This document shows positions 53,101 through 59,950 of a stretch of DNA of 64,000 nt, piece by piece. Each line of letters opens with the position of its first letter. Position 1 is the first letter of the stretch. The notes beneath the pieces were generated by a model that was given only the letters and a program-made list of their open reading frames with translations, ran no database searches and was not told the DNA's origin. The stretch lies in NCBI RefSeq assembly GCF_030908465.1, contig NZ_CP133078.1, forward strand, positions 992,001 to 1,056,000. Direction: 5' to 3'. This DNA comes from Anaerotignum sp. MB30-C6 (lineage in GTDB: Bacteria; Bacillota; Clostridia; Lachnospirales; Anaerotignaceae). Position numbers and translations under genes: made by a program.

Positions 53101-54968
53101 ATTTGAAACGTTTACGTGAGTTGTTTCCTGATAAAGAGGTGTATATGGTAGCAGGCAGTGATGTGGTTCAAAATGCATCCTCCTACAAAACTCAGCCCGT
53201 GGAGCATTCTATACAAACCTTCCCTCATATTCTTTTCTTAAGAGAAACGGATACAACGAGAAGTGAAAAGAAGAAAACCTCTTATGATTGTATAAAAAAT
53301 CAGGTTTTGGAGCTAAAGTTACCAACGCATTTTGAGGATGTAAGTTCTACCAGAATTCGAGAGAACATTGACCATAATCGAGATATTTCCAACCTGATTG
53401 ATACAGTGGCCCAGAATTATATTTATGAAAATAGCCTTTATCTCAGAGAGCCTCAATACAAACAACTTTTGGCAACAAAGGCGGTAGAAGTGGGTCACTA
53501 TTTGGATGTGGACGAGGCTGAGGGTGTGATTTTTGGCAGCAGTATTCACCCGGAAATGGTAAATAATATTTTAGAAGCATTGTATAAATCAGGCAGTGGT
53601 ATGACAGTTGTGTTTGATAAATTTGGCAGAGGTAAACCTGACGGAATTATGGTTTATCGCCATCTCTCCACCACTGAGCTTTATATGGAATTTGAAAACA
53701 TTGAAACGGCAAGCTATATCCGAGAGAACACCTCGGGAAAAATTATTTTGTTTGAGGCTTGTTATACCCGGGAAAATTCAAAAATAGCGGATTTGGAGCA
53801 AATTTTATTCACTGAGTCTATTGCCAGAGCTTTGGAAGAAGATTATACCTATGGTATTTTCAGCCTGAAAACAGGGGAAGTTTCTGAAAAAATTCAAGAC
53901 GTATTGGAACGGCAAGGGTTTTTGAAGCTGGTCAAAAATGTTAGCAGGGATATCTATGTTGTGGATATGAAAAGCCCAATCACTCTATATCATAATGTGC
54001 AGACGGTAATCAAAGAGCCTTTTAATACCAACGAGAGCGTTTTGGAAACTTTACGAGAAGCCCATTCCAATATGCAAAGAGCCTTGACGAAGCTACACCC
54101 TGGGGAATTAGTAATATCCTTTGATGCAGGTATGATGCACAATCGGTTGATTGAGCTGATTACACAGGCAAACGGCGTACCAAAGGATCCTACGCAGATA
54201 CGAAACTTGGGGCCCAATATGTGCGTTCCCTTTGGCAAAATTTTAAAGGGAATTGTAATTCCCAATACCGTTACAAAGGTTTTGCATACGGAAAAGGTAT
54301 TTGATAGAGAAATTCGATCCTTTAAGATTCGAGAATTTCCTCAGTATCTACCCTTGGACTGTCAGGTGCGTATGATTAATTCTTTCCGCCGCCCTGTGAT
54401 TTTAGTGGATGAACTTTTGCATAAAGGTTACCGTATCCGTGAACTGAACCCTCTCTTTCAAAAAGAGGGTGTGAATATTGACCGTATTGTGGTTGGTATA
54501 CTTTCTGGCCGTGGGCGAGATTTAATGGAGATTCAGGGCAGAAAGGTGGAAAGTGCATATTTTATTCCCTCTTTGAAGTCGTGGTTTGTGGAAACATCAA
54601 TGTATCCCTTTATCGGCGGTGACGGAGTGGAACAAGTTAGAAGCAGGGATAACGGGATGATAGATTCCGTTAACCTGATATTGCCATATGTGATGCCGGG
54701 CTTTATTACTGGTTCTACAAAAGAAGCGATTTTCGATTTATCTATGGTGTGTTTGCAAAATGCCAGGGATATTCTTCGGGTTTTAGAGCAGGAATACCAA
54801 AGTGCTTTTGAGCGTAGCTTGACTTTAGATCGCATCAATGAAGTGATTATTTCTCCAAGATGCCCCGATCGTGGAAATTGCATGAACTATGATTACCATT
54901 TGCCTGCTTCTGTTTATCTGGAAAATGATATTGAGCGATTGGTACGACTAAAACATTTGGTGAAGTGA
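50118..54968 (+). CDS. Giant HD / helical-repeat / NadD-like nucleotidyltransferase / PRTase-like fusion protein
   Basis: Cytoplasmic protein of 1616 residues with no signal or membrane segment. An HD-type domain lies at about 130-330, with the metal doublet in AAAGHDIGKYG (H216-D217). Residues 370-910 are almost wholly helical, HEAT-like. A NadD-type nucleotidyltransferase follows: GSFDPFSLGH at 923-932 and SSTRIR at 1076-1081. Residues 1115-1290 may be acyltransferase-like. The last 300 residues contain RPVILVDELLHKGYRI (1425-1440), resembling a phosphoribosyltransferase PRPP loop, and a Cys pair near the end (CPDRGNC). No known family of this full architecture comes to mind. The start follows TGTGAGGGAGGCTGTTT. 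It heads a three-gene operon and overlaps the next open frame. Confidence 0.75.
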   Translation: MKKKRDGAIYRGLYSTLTHKDFLRKTGLKKKAMIAFLEKEYWLDAINVITQSEEISCQTVLFYCEKMLSTLAREVPKEGWLLYTFRFINKEIYPHRKDINLDVYERRAVYFYLEVLRIFLAFEKEELPFKRNRDFAFATEEEMRNSPYEAQYFKFLTCFQDQYIYELMRIGREVTPFDALAHVAGVHYISMHVGRQLAKANVPVDLGLISGAAAGHDIGKYGCKDSEVKRIPYLHYYYTDVWFKENSLSDIGHIAANHSTWDLELENLPVESLILIYADFRVKSKGFENGKEVMGVYSLEDSFRVILEKLDNVDMAKENRYRHVYSRLVDFENYMHSLGVNTDLTKANLREVTHKELALLDINETVDVFKNIAVNHNILLMHKLSREASFGVILETARSARDWKSSRAYLDIFSEYFTYMNQKQKQMFIGFLYELMVHREGDIRRQAGDLLGNMIANYDIEYGKELPTDVDIVLDETSSFDMWEKYLEMIIIPDHKMIDRHRRWLGYGLKKVVTSLLENCKEEVRKRYIASVLEYYKAMDWGDDTAFILIDTLPSVPQSLLNDEEKKVLLSFMENYAKGGSLEIRGAILLNLKDMAVDFSKTPDLVDKVIQIVERVTIKGNVSLEFLLYMIGEAYGIQNKLRGVSFHRIFQDDQVVSDIFLENLKAATPWKIKIINIELLYVRIRLGVVMPKLHVATHLSNLLKVSEQVTVRHFAGETLVKLAPLLSWDQRNEVAIELTKGLEIGEFEFSKYIPQYLGEYVMYLHPKELNEFLLDIHRLQCSTNDRIASVALDTLGVMVRHYEKYSLRFPEYKAIYEERKKRIMGMILSGFASYHTNVNREAFWVVGHELFGSEGLSLEEKKNIFAFISKKLVTLTDKDETSELGFFNDTASWNAIYRFISDYLFTQGSFSFQEPNKVAFFPGSFDPFSLGHKEIAKEIRDMGFIVYLAIDEFSWSKKTQPHMVRRRIINMSVANEENIYLFPENVPVNIANPEDLKRLRELFPDKEVYMVAGSDVVQNASSYKTQPVEHSIQTFPHILFLRETDTTRSEKKKTSYDCIKNQVLELKLPTHFEDVSSTRIRENIDHNRDISNLIDTVAQNYIYENSLYLREPQYKQLLATKAVEVGHYLDVDEAEGVIFGSSIHPEMVNNILEALYKSGSGMTVVFDKFGRGKPDGIMVYRHLSTTELYMEFENIETASYIRENTSGKIILFEACYTRENSKIADLEQILFTESIARALEEDYTYGIFSLKTGEVSEKIQDVLERQGFLKLVKNVSRDIYVVDMKSPITLYHNVQTVIKEPFNTNESVLETLREAHSNMQRALTKLHPGELVISFDAGMMHNRLIELITQANGVPKDPTQIRNLGPNMCVPFGKILKGIVIPNTVTKVLHTEKVFDREIRSFKIREFPQYLPLDCQVRMINSFRRPVILVDELLHKGYRIRELNPLFQKEGVNIDRIVVGILSGRGRDLMEIQGRKVESAYFIPSLKSWFVETSMYPFIGGDGVEQVRSRDNGMIDSVNLILPYVMPGFITGSTKEAIFDLSMVCLQNARDILRVLEQEYQSAFERSLTLDRINEVIISPRCPDRGNCMNYDYHLPASVYLENDIERLVRLKHLVK

Positions 54969-54982
54969 AAGAGGGGATAAAT

Positions 54983-56176
54983 ATGAAGCGATTTGAATTT
55001 AACCAAGGGGTAATGATTCCAGTTCGATTGCCAAGGGAGAACAATAAAGGCTGTTGCAGACTAACTCATTTAGGACAACTTGCAGGAGAAGAAGGCTTAT
55101 TTTGGCTAAATAGCAATGCTTTGAATATGGTGTCTCAAAAGCTTTCTAAGAAGGAAAGGGAAGGTTTTACCCAAGATATAGAAAATGGAAATGCAGTTCT
55201 TATCAACTTAAATTGGGGAACGGTGGAGCAATGGAAAGAAAGGCTTGAGAAGAATCATAAAGGAAAAAAGAGCGTTCACCTTTTAGCCCTTGGTGACGTG
55301 GGTAGCACAGTTTTGACGGCATTAAAACTTTTGGGTGGCGATTGTATTCAAACTTTAGGAATTTATGACGTAAATGAAAATGTTTGTAAAAGATGGGAAA
55401 GCGAGTTAAATCAAGGGGCTTTCCCTTGGGATTACGATAGAATGCCTGAGGTAGTAATTTTAAAGGAAGAAGAACTTTTTGATTGCGATATGTTTGTATT
55501 CTGTGCATCAAAAGGCATTCCGCCAGTGGGTTCAGAAGTACAGGATGTTCGAATGGTTCAGTTCGAGGCAAATCGAGGAATTATTTCGGTTTTTGCTAAA
55601 AAAGCCAGAGATAGTGAATTCCAAGGTCTGTTTGCCGTGGTTTCCGATCCCGTTGACCCATTGTGTAAGGCGGCATTTATGGCAAGCAACTCTGACGAAA
55701 ATGGGGTGTTTGACGGAAAAGGGCTACGTCCGGAACAGGTTCAAGGCTATGGTTTAGGAGTAATGAATGCCCGTGCAGCTTATTATGCCAAGAAAGAGGA
55801 ACGGTTTTCTTCCTTTTTAAAGGAGGGAAGGGCTTATGGCCCCCATGGGCAAGATTTGGTCATTGCCAACAGTATAGAAAATTATGACGAAGCCCTTTCC
55901 AAGGAGTTAACCCAGTTGGCAATTGAGGCAAACTTACGCACCAGAGAATTGGGTTTTAAGCCTTATGTGGCCCCGGCCATTTCATCTGCGGCCATCTCTC
56001 TGATTCTAACCCTGCAGGGAGAGTGGCATTACAGCTCGAACTATCTGGGTGGAGTATATATGGGATGTAAAAACCGAACCACACCTTGGGGCGTGGAAAT
56101 TGAAAGTTTGCCACTACCAAAACAGCTTTTTGTCAGATTGGAAAAAGCCTTTCGTGGACTGGAGGGGATACAATGA
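54983..56176 (+). CDS. Divergent lactate/malate-dehydrogenase-like protein
   Basis: Protein of 397 residues with an extra N-terminal part of about 90 residues, then a Rossmann domain (HLLALGDVGSTVLTALKLLG; the first Gly of the usual GxGxxG is Ala) and the acidic end of the second strand (GIYDVN). Later segments parallel LDH/MDH: VSDPVDPLC for NPVD, and YGPHGQDLVIANS for the catalytic GEHGD His. The helix with the catalytic Asp and Arg is altered (GVMNARAAYYA), so activity may differ. The ATG at 54983 follows AGAGGGGATAAAT; the in-frame ATG at 54965 overlaps the upstream stop. Its stop overlaps the next start by 4 bases. Confidence 0.72.
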   Translation: MKRFEFNQGVMIPVRLPRENNKGCCRLTHLGQLAGEEGLFWLNSNALNMVSQKLSKKEREGFTQDIENGNAVLINLNWGTVEQWKERLEKNHKGKKSVHLLALGDVGSTVLTALKLLGGDCIQTLGIYDVNENVCKRWESELNQGAFPWDYDRMPEVVILKEEELFDCDMFVFCASKGIPPVGSEVQDVRMVQFEANRGIISVFAKKARDSEFQGLFAVVSDPVDPLCKAAFMASNSDENGVFDGKGLRPEQVQGYGLGVMNARAAYYAKKEERFSSFLKEGRAYGPHGQDLVIANSIENYDEALSKELTQLAIEANLRTRELGFKPYVAPAISSAAISLILTLQGEWHYSSNYLGGVYMGCKNRTTPWGVEIESLPLPKQLFVRLEKAFRGLEGIQ

Positions 56177-57240
56177 AAGAAAAGTTGACTTTAGTTTATC
56201 CCAGATGTGAAGATGCAATTAGAACAATGCGCCTTCGTGCCTTACTAGAAGAAGTCTTAGGGAATTACGAAACGGAGGAAATGATTGAAACAGTAGATGC
56301 TTTTGGCCCATTGAAAAACCGAAGGATTATTTTTGCAATCCCATTGGGTATTTCAGGGGTCAACTTGGAGTATTGCCGATTCTTAAAGAAAATGAGAACA
56401 GACCCCTTCATGTTGGAAGGTAGTGTTGGGGGAATTATTATTGATGGGGAGAGTGAGCTTTATACAAAGTCTGTTGCCAGAGGGCTGATCTTTACAGCGA
56501 ACCAAGCAGGATGCACTTTCCCTGGCAGGGCTATGGTTGAAGGAACGAAGGATTTATTGAATTATAATATTCAGGCCATGAATTTAGAGACGGATAACCT
56601 GACGGCATATCATATTTCCGCAGGGGAGATGGTAAAGCGGGTGATGGAGTTTCAGCCTTTACAAAAAAAACGGGCGAATATTCTTGTTCTTCATGCCAGC
56701 AACTATGGAACCTCCAATACGGTTGGGCTTTGGCATATGATTAAGGAACATTTGGAGCATTGCGATATTACAGAAATTTCCCTGCGTAACGGTACTATCC
56801 AAGACTGTAGCGGCTGCCCTTACCGTATGTGTATGCACTTTAGTGAAAAGTCCAGTTGTTATTATGGTGGTGTAATTACCAAGGAAGTATATCCTGGGAT
56901 TTTAGCCTGTGATGCCATGCTGATTCTTGCGCCAAATTATAACGACGCCGTGAGTGCCAACATTACAGCGTTTATCAACCGCTTGACTGCGTTGTTTCGG
57001 AAAACCCAATTCTACAAAAAGCACCTATTTGCCGTTGTGGTTTCAGGGTATAGCGGTGGGGATATTGTGGCAGAGCAATTAATTAGTGCGTTAAGTATGA
57101 ATAAAACCTTCCGTTTGCCCCCTAAGTTCGCAATGGTGGAAACGGCGAATGACCCTGCAAGTATTTTAAAAGTTGAGGGGATTGAGGAAAGATCCACTGC
57201 CTTTGCCAAAGGTATGATGGATGTATTAGTGAAAAGGTAA
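56173..57240 (+). CDS. Flavodoxin-fold NAD(P)H-dependent FMN oxidoreductase-like protein
   Basis: Protein of 355 residues. The N-terminal 165 residues are a separate alpha/beta region that I cannot assign (IIFAIPLGISGVNLEYCRFL). The C-terminal half is a flavodoxin-like FMN reductase: NILVLHASNYGTSNTVGLW is the phosphate loop, DCSGCPYRMC is a Cys-rich insert, and LILAPNYNDAVSANITAFIN is the flavin-side motif of the iron-sulfur-flavoprotein-related group. It is the last gene of the operon, coupled by ATGA overlap to the LDH-like gene. It probably supplies reducing power to its partners (inference). Confidence 0.75.
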   Translation: MKEKLTLVYPRCEDAIRTMRLRALLEEVLGNYETEEMIETVDAFGPLKNRRIIFAIPLGISGVNLEYCRFLKKMRTDPFMLEGSVGGIIIDGESELYTKSVARGLIFTANQAGCTFPGRAMVEGTKDLLNYNIQAMNLETDNLTAYHISAGEMVKRVMEFQPLQKKRANILVLHASNYGTSNTVGLWHMIKEHLEHCDITEISLRNGTIQDCSGCPYRMCMHFSEKSSCYYGGVITKEVYPGILACDAMLILAPNYNDAVSANITAFINRLTALFRKTQFYKKHLFAVVVSGYSGGDIVAEQLISALSMNKTFRLPPKFAMVETANDPASILKVEGIEERSTAFAKGMMDVLVKR

Positions 57241-57271
57241 TGATAGAAAATGTATATGAATAAATTATTAT

Positions 57272-57312
57272 AAAAACGTTGTTTTCCATAAATTGAAAAT
57301 CAACGTTTTTTT
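57272..57312 (+). terminator. Rho-independent terminator of the three-gene fusion operon
   Basis: AAAAACGTTG and CAACGTTTTT pair with an inner TTTTC/GAAAA stem, followed by TT. Confidence 0.85.
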
Positions 57313-57469
57313 GTTTTAGCCTTAAATATAATAGTATAAAACCATGCCGTGTTTTTATTAGAAGACGACTCTTGTTCCTAGGCGTAAATACAACCAATAT
57401 GGATATCGAAAATAAAGTTATATCGTTCCACGGATGCTGTGTGTTTAAAGAAAGTATGAAACTTTTTGG

Positions 57470-57518
57470 TTGTGGACTTTACGTAGAGGTTTCTACTTTA
57501 AACGTAACAAGTCCACAA
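57470..57518. other. Large perfect-armed hairpin between convergent operons
   Basis: TTGTGGACTT and AAGTCCACAA pair perfectly over 10 positions. Inside, ACGT/ACGT and GTAGA/TCTAC offer further pairing. No T run follows on the plus strand; on the minus strand the T run precedes it. It is unlike the adjacent terminators and may be a repeat element or a small RNA. Confidence 0.5.
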
Positions 57519-57586
57519 AAAATAGAAAACCTAGGTAAATAAACAAAAAATTGTCCTTAACACAAATTATAAATCAGTAAAATGTG

Positions 57587-57628
57587 GTTAGCAGTATCCC
57601 GTTTTAAATCGAAGGGGATACTGCTAAC
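57587..57628 (-). terminator. Inverted repeat just after asnB
   Basis: GTTAGCAGTATCCC and GGGATACTGCTAAC form a perfect 14-base-pair stem ending 6 bases from the asnB stop codon. The T-rich stretch after it on the minus strand is weak, so it may be an RNA-end stabiliser rather than an efficient terminator. Confidence 0.6.
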
Positions 57629-57634
57629 AATATA

Positions 57635-59209
57635 TTATTTTCCGCTATCGCCATAGTTGGAAAGGACACGAGCCGAGGGATCTTTAACATCGCAGCCTTC
57701 CCACTCTTTGTTGGGCATCCAGAAATCCTTCACCATTTTTGCCTGATGAGGGTAGTGTTTTTCAAAAATTTCACGATATAATAAGCTTTCTTTTGTAAAA
57801 GGAGTTGCGAAATCATACTGTTTACATTTTTCTTGGAACTCCTCATCGGTATATTTGTTTTCTGCATATTCCTTTAAATCATCCACCATGGAGTGACCAA
57901 CGGCGTCGCTAAAGGCAGCTTTTTCACGATATAGAATGTGGTGAGGTAACCAATCCCCTTCAAACGCATGACGAAGGAGGTATTTGCCCATGCCGTAGGT
58001 ATTCATTTTCATGGCAGGATCAATGGACATAACATAACGAACAAAGTCCAAGTCACCAAAGGGAACTCTGGCTTCTAAAGAGTTCACGGAAATACAGCGG
58101 TCGGCACGCAAAACATCATACATATAAAGCTCATCCACACGCTTTTTTGCTTCCCTTTGGAAAGCTTCGGGCGTGGGTGCAAAATCTGTATATTTATAGC
58201 CGAATAACTCATCGGAAATTTCCCCTGTTAGCAAAACCCGAATATCTGTCTGCTGGTGGATTCCTTTGCAAATTAAGTACATACCCATGCTTGCACGAAT
58301 TGTGGTAATGTCGTAAGTCCCTAAAGTATAGATTACATAGTCCAAAGCTTCCAAAACATCTTCTTTAGAAATGATAACTTCGGTGTGGTCAGAATGCAGG
58401 TACTGGGCAACTTCTTTTGCATAGCCAAGGTCGATGGCGTCTTTTTCCATACCGATGGCAAAGGTTCGGATAGGTTTTTTCAAAACCTTTGTTGCCACAG
58501 CGCAAACTAGGCTGCTGTCTAAACCACCGCTTAATAAAAAGCCCAAAGGTGCATCGGCAACCAGTCTTTTTTCAATGCCCTTTACCAACAATTCCCGTAT
58601 TTTTTCACAAGTGGTTTCTAAATCGTCGGTAGAATAAGTATCAACAGAAGTTAAGTCACAGTAACGTACAAATTCACCTTGGCCATAGTAATGACCGGGA
58701 GGGAAGGGCATGATTTCAACGCAAAGACCAATTAAATTTTTTGCTTCACTGGCAAAAACAATAGAGCCATCTTGGCAATAACCGTAGAACAAAGGACGAA
58801 TGCCAATAGGATCTCTGGCGGCAACAAAGGAATCTTTTTTGCCATCATAAAGAATTATGGCAAACTCCCCATCTAATTGTTTAAACATATCTAAGCCATA
58901 CTCACGGTACATGGGCAAAAGGATTTCGCAGTCAGATTCGCTAACAAAGCTATACTTTCCAGACAACTTTTCTTTGACAGAAGAGAAGCCATAAAGTTCC
59001 CCGTTGCAAACCACCGCATCCCCTTGAAGGCAGAAGGGCTGCATACCCCGTTCGTCTAAGTCCATAATGGCAAGACGATGAAAGCAAAGCATACCTTCGC
59101 CCACTGCTATGGTGCGAGACATATCAGGCCCTCTGGAAATGGTGCGGTGGTAACATTCTATCATTTTTTCTAAATCCTGTTGTTTTGTAAAACCCATAAT
59201 TGAACACAT
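57635..59209 (-). CDS. asnB: Asparagine synthase (glutamine-hydrolysing)
   Basis: Enzyme of 524 residues making asparagine from aspartate, ATP and glutamine. Cys2 in MCSIMGF is the glutaminase nucleophile. The class II amidotransferase domain (RGPDMSRTIAVGEGMLCFHR, VCNGELYG) is followed by the ATP pyrophosphatase domain with PP-loop FLLSGGLDSSL and the LTGEISDELFGYKYTDF region. The length fits the E. coli AsnB class. It is under an Asn T-box, so it is made when uncharged tRNA-Asn accumulates. It is back to back with glutamine synthetase, which makes its nitrogen donor. Confidence 0.95.
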   Translation of the reverse strand: MCSIMGFTKQQDLEKMIECYHRTISRGPDMSRTIAVGEGMLCFHRLAIMDLDERGMQPFCLQGDAVVCNGELYGFSSVKEKLSGKYSFVSESDCEILLPMYREYGLDMFKQLDGEFAIILYDGKKDSFVAARDPIGIRPLFYGYCQDGSIVFASEAKNLIGLCVEIMPFPPGHYYGQGEFVRYCDLTSVDTYSTDDLETTCEKIRELLVKGIEKRLVADAPLGFLLSGGLDSSLVCAVATKVLKKPIRTFAIGMEKDAIDLGYAKEVAQYLHSDHTEVIISKEDVLEALDYVIYTLGTYDITTIRASMGMYLICKGIHQQTDIRVLLTGEISDELFGYKYTDFAPTPEAFQREAKKRVDELYMYDVLRADRCISVNSLEARVPFGDLDFVRYVMSIDPAMKMNTYGMGKYLLRHAFEGDWLPHHILYREKAAFSDAVGHSMVDDLKEYAENKYTDEEFQEKCKQYDFATPFTKESLLYREIFEKHYPHQAKMVKDFWMPNKEWEGCDVKDPSARVLSNYGDSGK

Positions 59210-59239
59210 AAAAAAACACCTCCGAATGTATTATGCAGC

Positions 59240-59505
59240 TAAATATCCTAAATTTAAAAATAGGACGAATAGCTGCCATCCGCGGTGCCACCTAAATTAC
59301 TGTTAAAACAGTCTCTTTCTGGGTTCAAATAAACCCGTGTTCCGTAACGGGGAACAAAGCGTCTCACCTACTGCTCCCAAGGAGGTTCGGATTGAGGCTA
59401 CGAAGTGTTATTCATATAAAATCCTACACAAAGTTCTCACTATCCTTTGCTCACTGGGGCGGTTTTTTTATACTACTTGTCTTCATCAACGCCGTTTTCA
59501 ATTTT
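59240..59505 (-). promoter_or_regulatory. Asn-specific T-box leader of asnB
   Basis: On the minus strand the leader carries the T-box sequence GGTGGCACCGCGG (complement of 59281-59293), followed by a hairpin arm CGTCCTA and a T run. In the stem I region the specifier loop reads GAATAACACT; the codon AAC (complement of 59407-59409) specifies Asn. Uncharged tRNA-Asn would stabilise the antiterminator. Confidence 0.9.
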
Positions 59506-59511
59506 GTGTGT

Positions 59512-59540
59512 ATTGTACACTGCTTCGATTTTAATGTCAA
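59512..59540 (-). promoter_or_regulatory. Sigma-A promoter of asnB
   Basis: On the minus strand TTGACA (complement of 59535-59540), a 17-base spacer and TACAAT (complement of 59512-59517). It places the transcript start at the beginning of the T-box leader. Confidence 0.88.
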
Positions 59541-59766
59541 TAGGTGATTTTAGGTTAGCAAAGTATATAAAGATATACATCTGCGTTTATTTTAGCCAAA
59601 TTGTTTAAATTATTTGGCTTTTTCTACTACGAAAATGGAAGGGGGAAAGCAATGTTCATTGACAAGTGCATGAAATTTGCACATATAATTAAAAAATTAG
59701 AAGATTTGATTATTCATTCTGGTGAGCTTTGTAGCTAATTATTATTTTTGCAATTTCATATTTTAG

Positions 59767-59795
59767 TTGACAGCTGACAAAGCAGCCCATATAAT
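59767..59795 (+). promoter_or_regulatory. Consensus sigma-A promoter of the type III glutamine synthetase gene
   Basis: TTGACA (59767-59772), exactly 17 bases, TATAAT (59790-59795), a perfect match to the consensus. Such a strong promoter implies control at a later step, for example by the structured leader. Confidence 0.9.
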
Positions 59796-59813
59796 GACGT
59801 GGTATACAGCAAC

Positions 59814-59888
59814 GGGGCTGCGGCTAGACGTGTTTCCATAAGAGATTTCTAAAGAATTTTTTGTGGTTTTGCGTCTATCTGCAGTCCC
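59814..59888 (+). promoter_or_regulatory. Structured leader of the glutamine synthetase gene
   Basis: GGGGCTGC (59814-59821) pairs with GCAGTCCC (59881-59888) and, inside it, TAGACG (59825-59830) pairs with CGTCTA (59872-59877), giving a long hairpin with an internal loop. An alternative short hairpin CAGC-AACGGG-GCTG overlaps its left arm. No T run follows, so it is not a simple terminator. It lies between the promoter and the ribosome site. Confidence 0.5.
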
Positions 59889-59950
59889 TTCTCATTTATA
59901 AATCGTGTTGACAGTAACAATAAACAACCACAACAAGGAGGCTGGAAAAT

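Noticed and set aside
59800..59900. ANTAR-type two-hairpin antitermination site in the glutamine synthetase leader
   Set aside because: One hexaloop hairpin fits, but its stem is only four pairs and no second hairpin or overlapping terminator is found. It is kept as a remark only.
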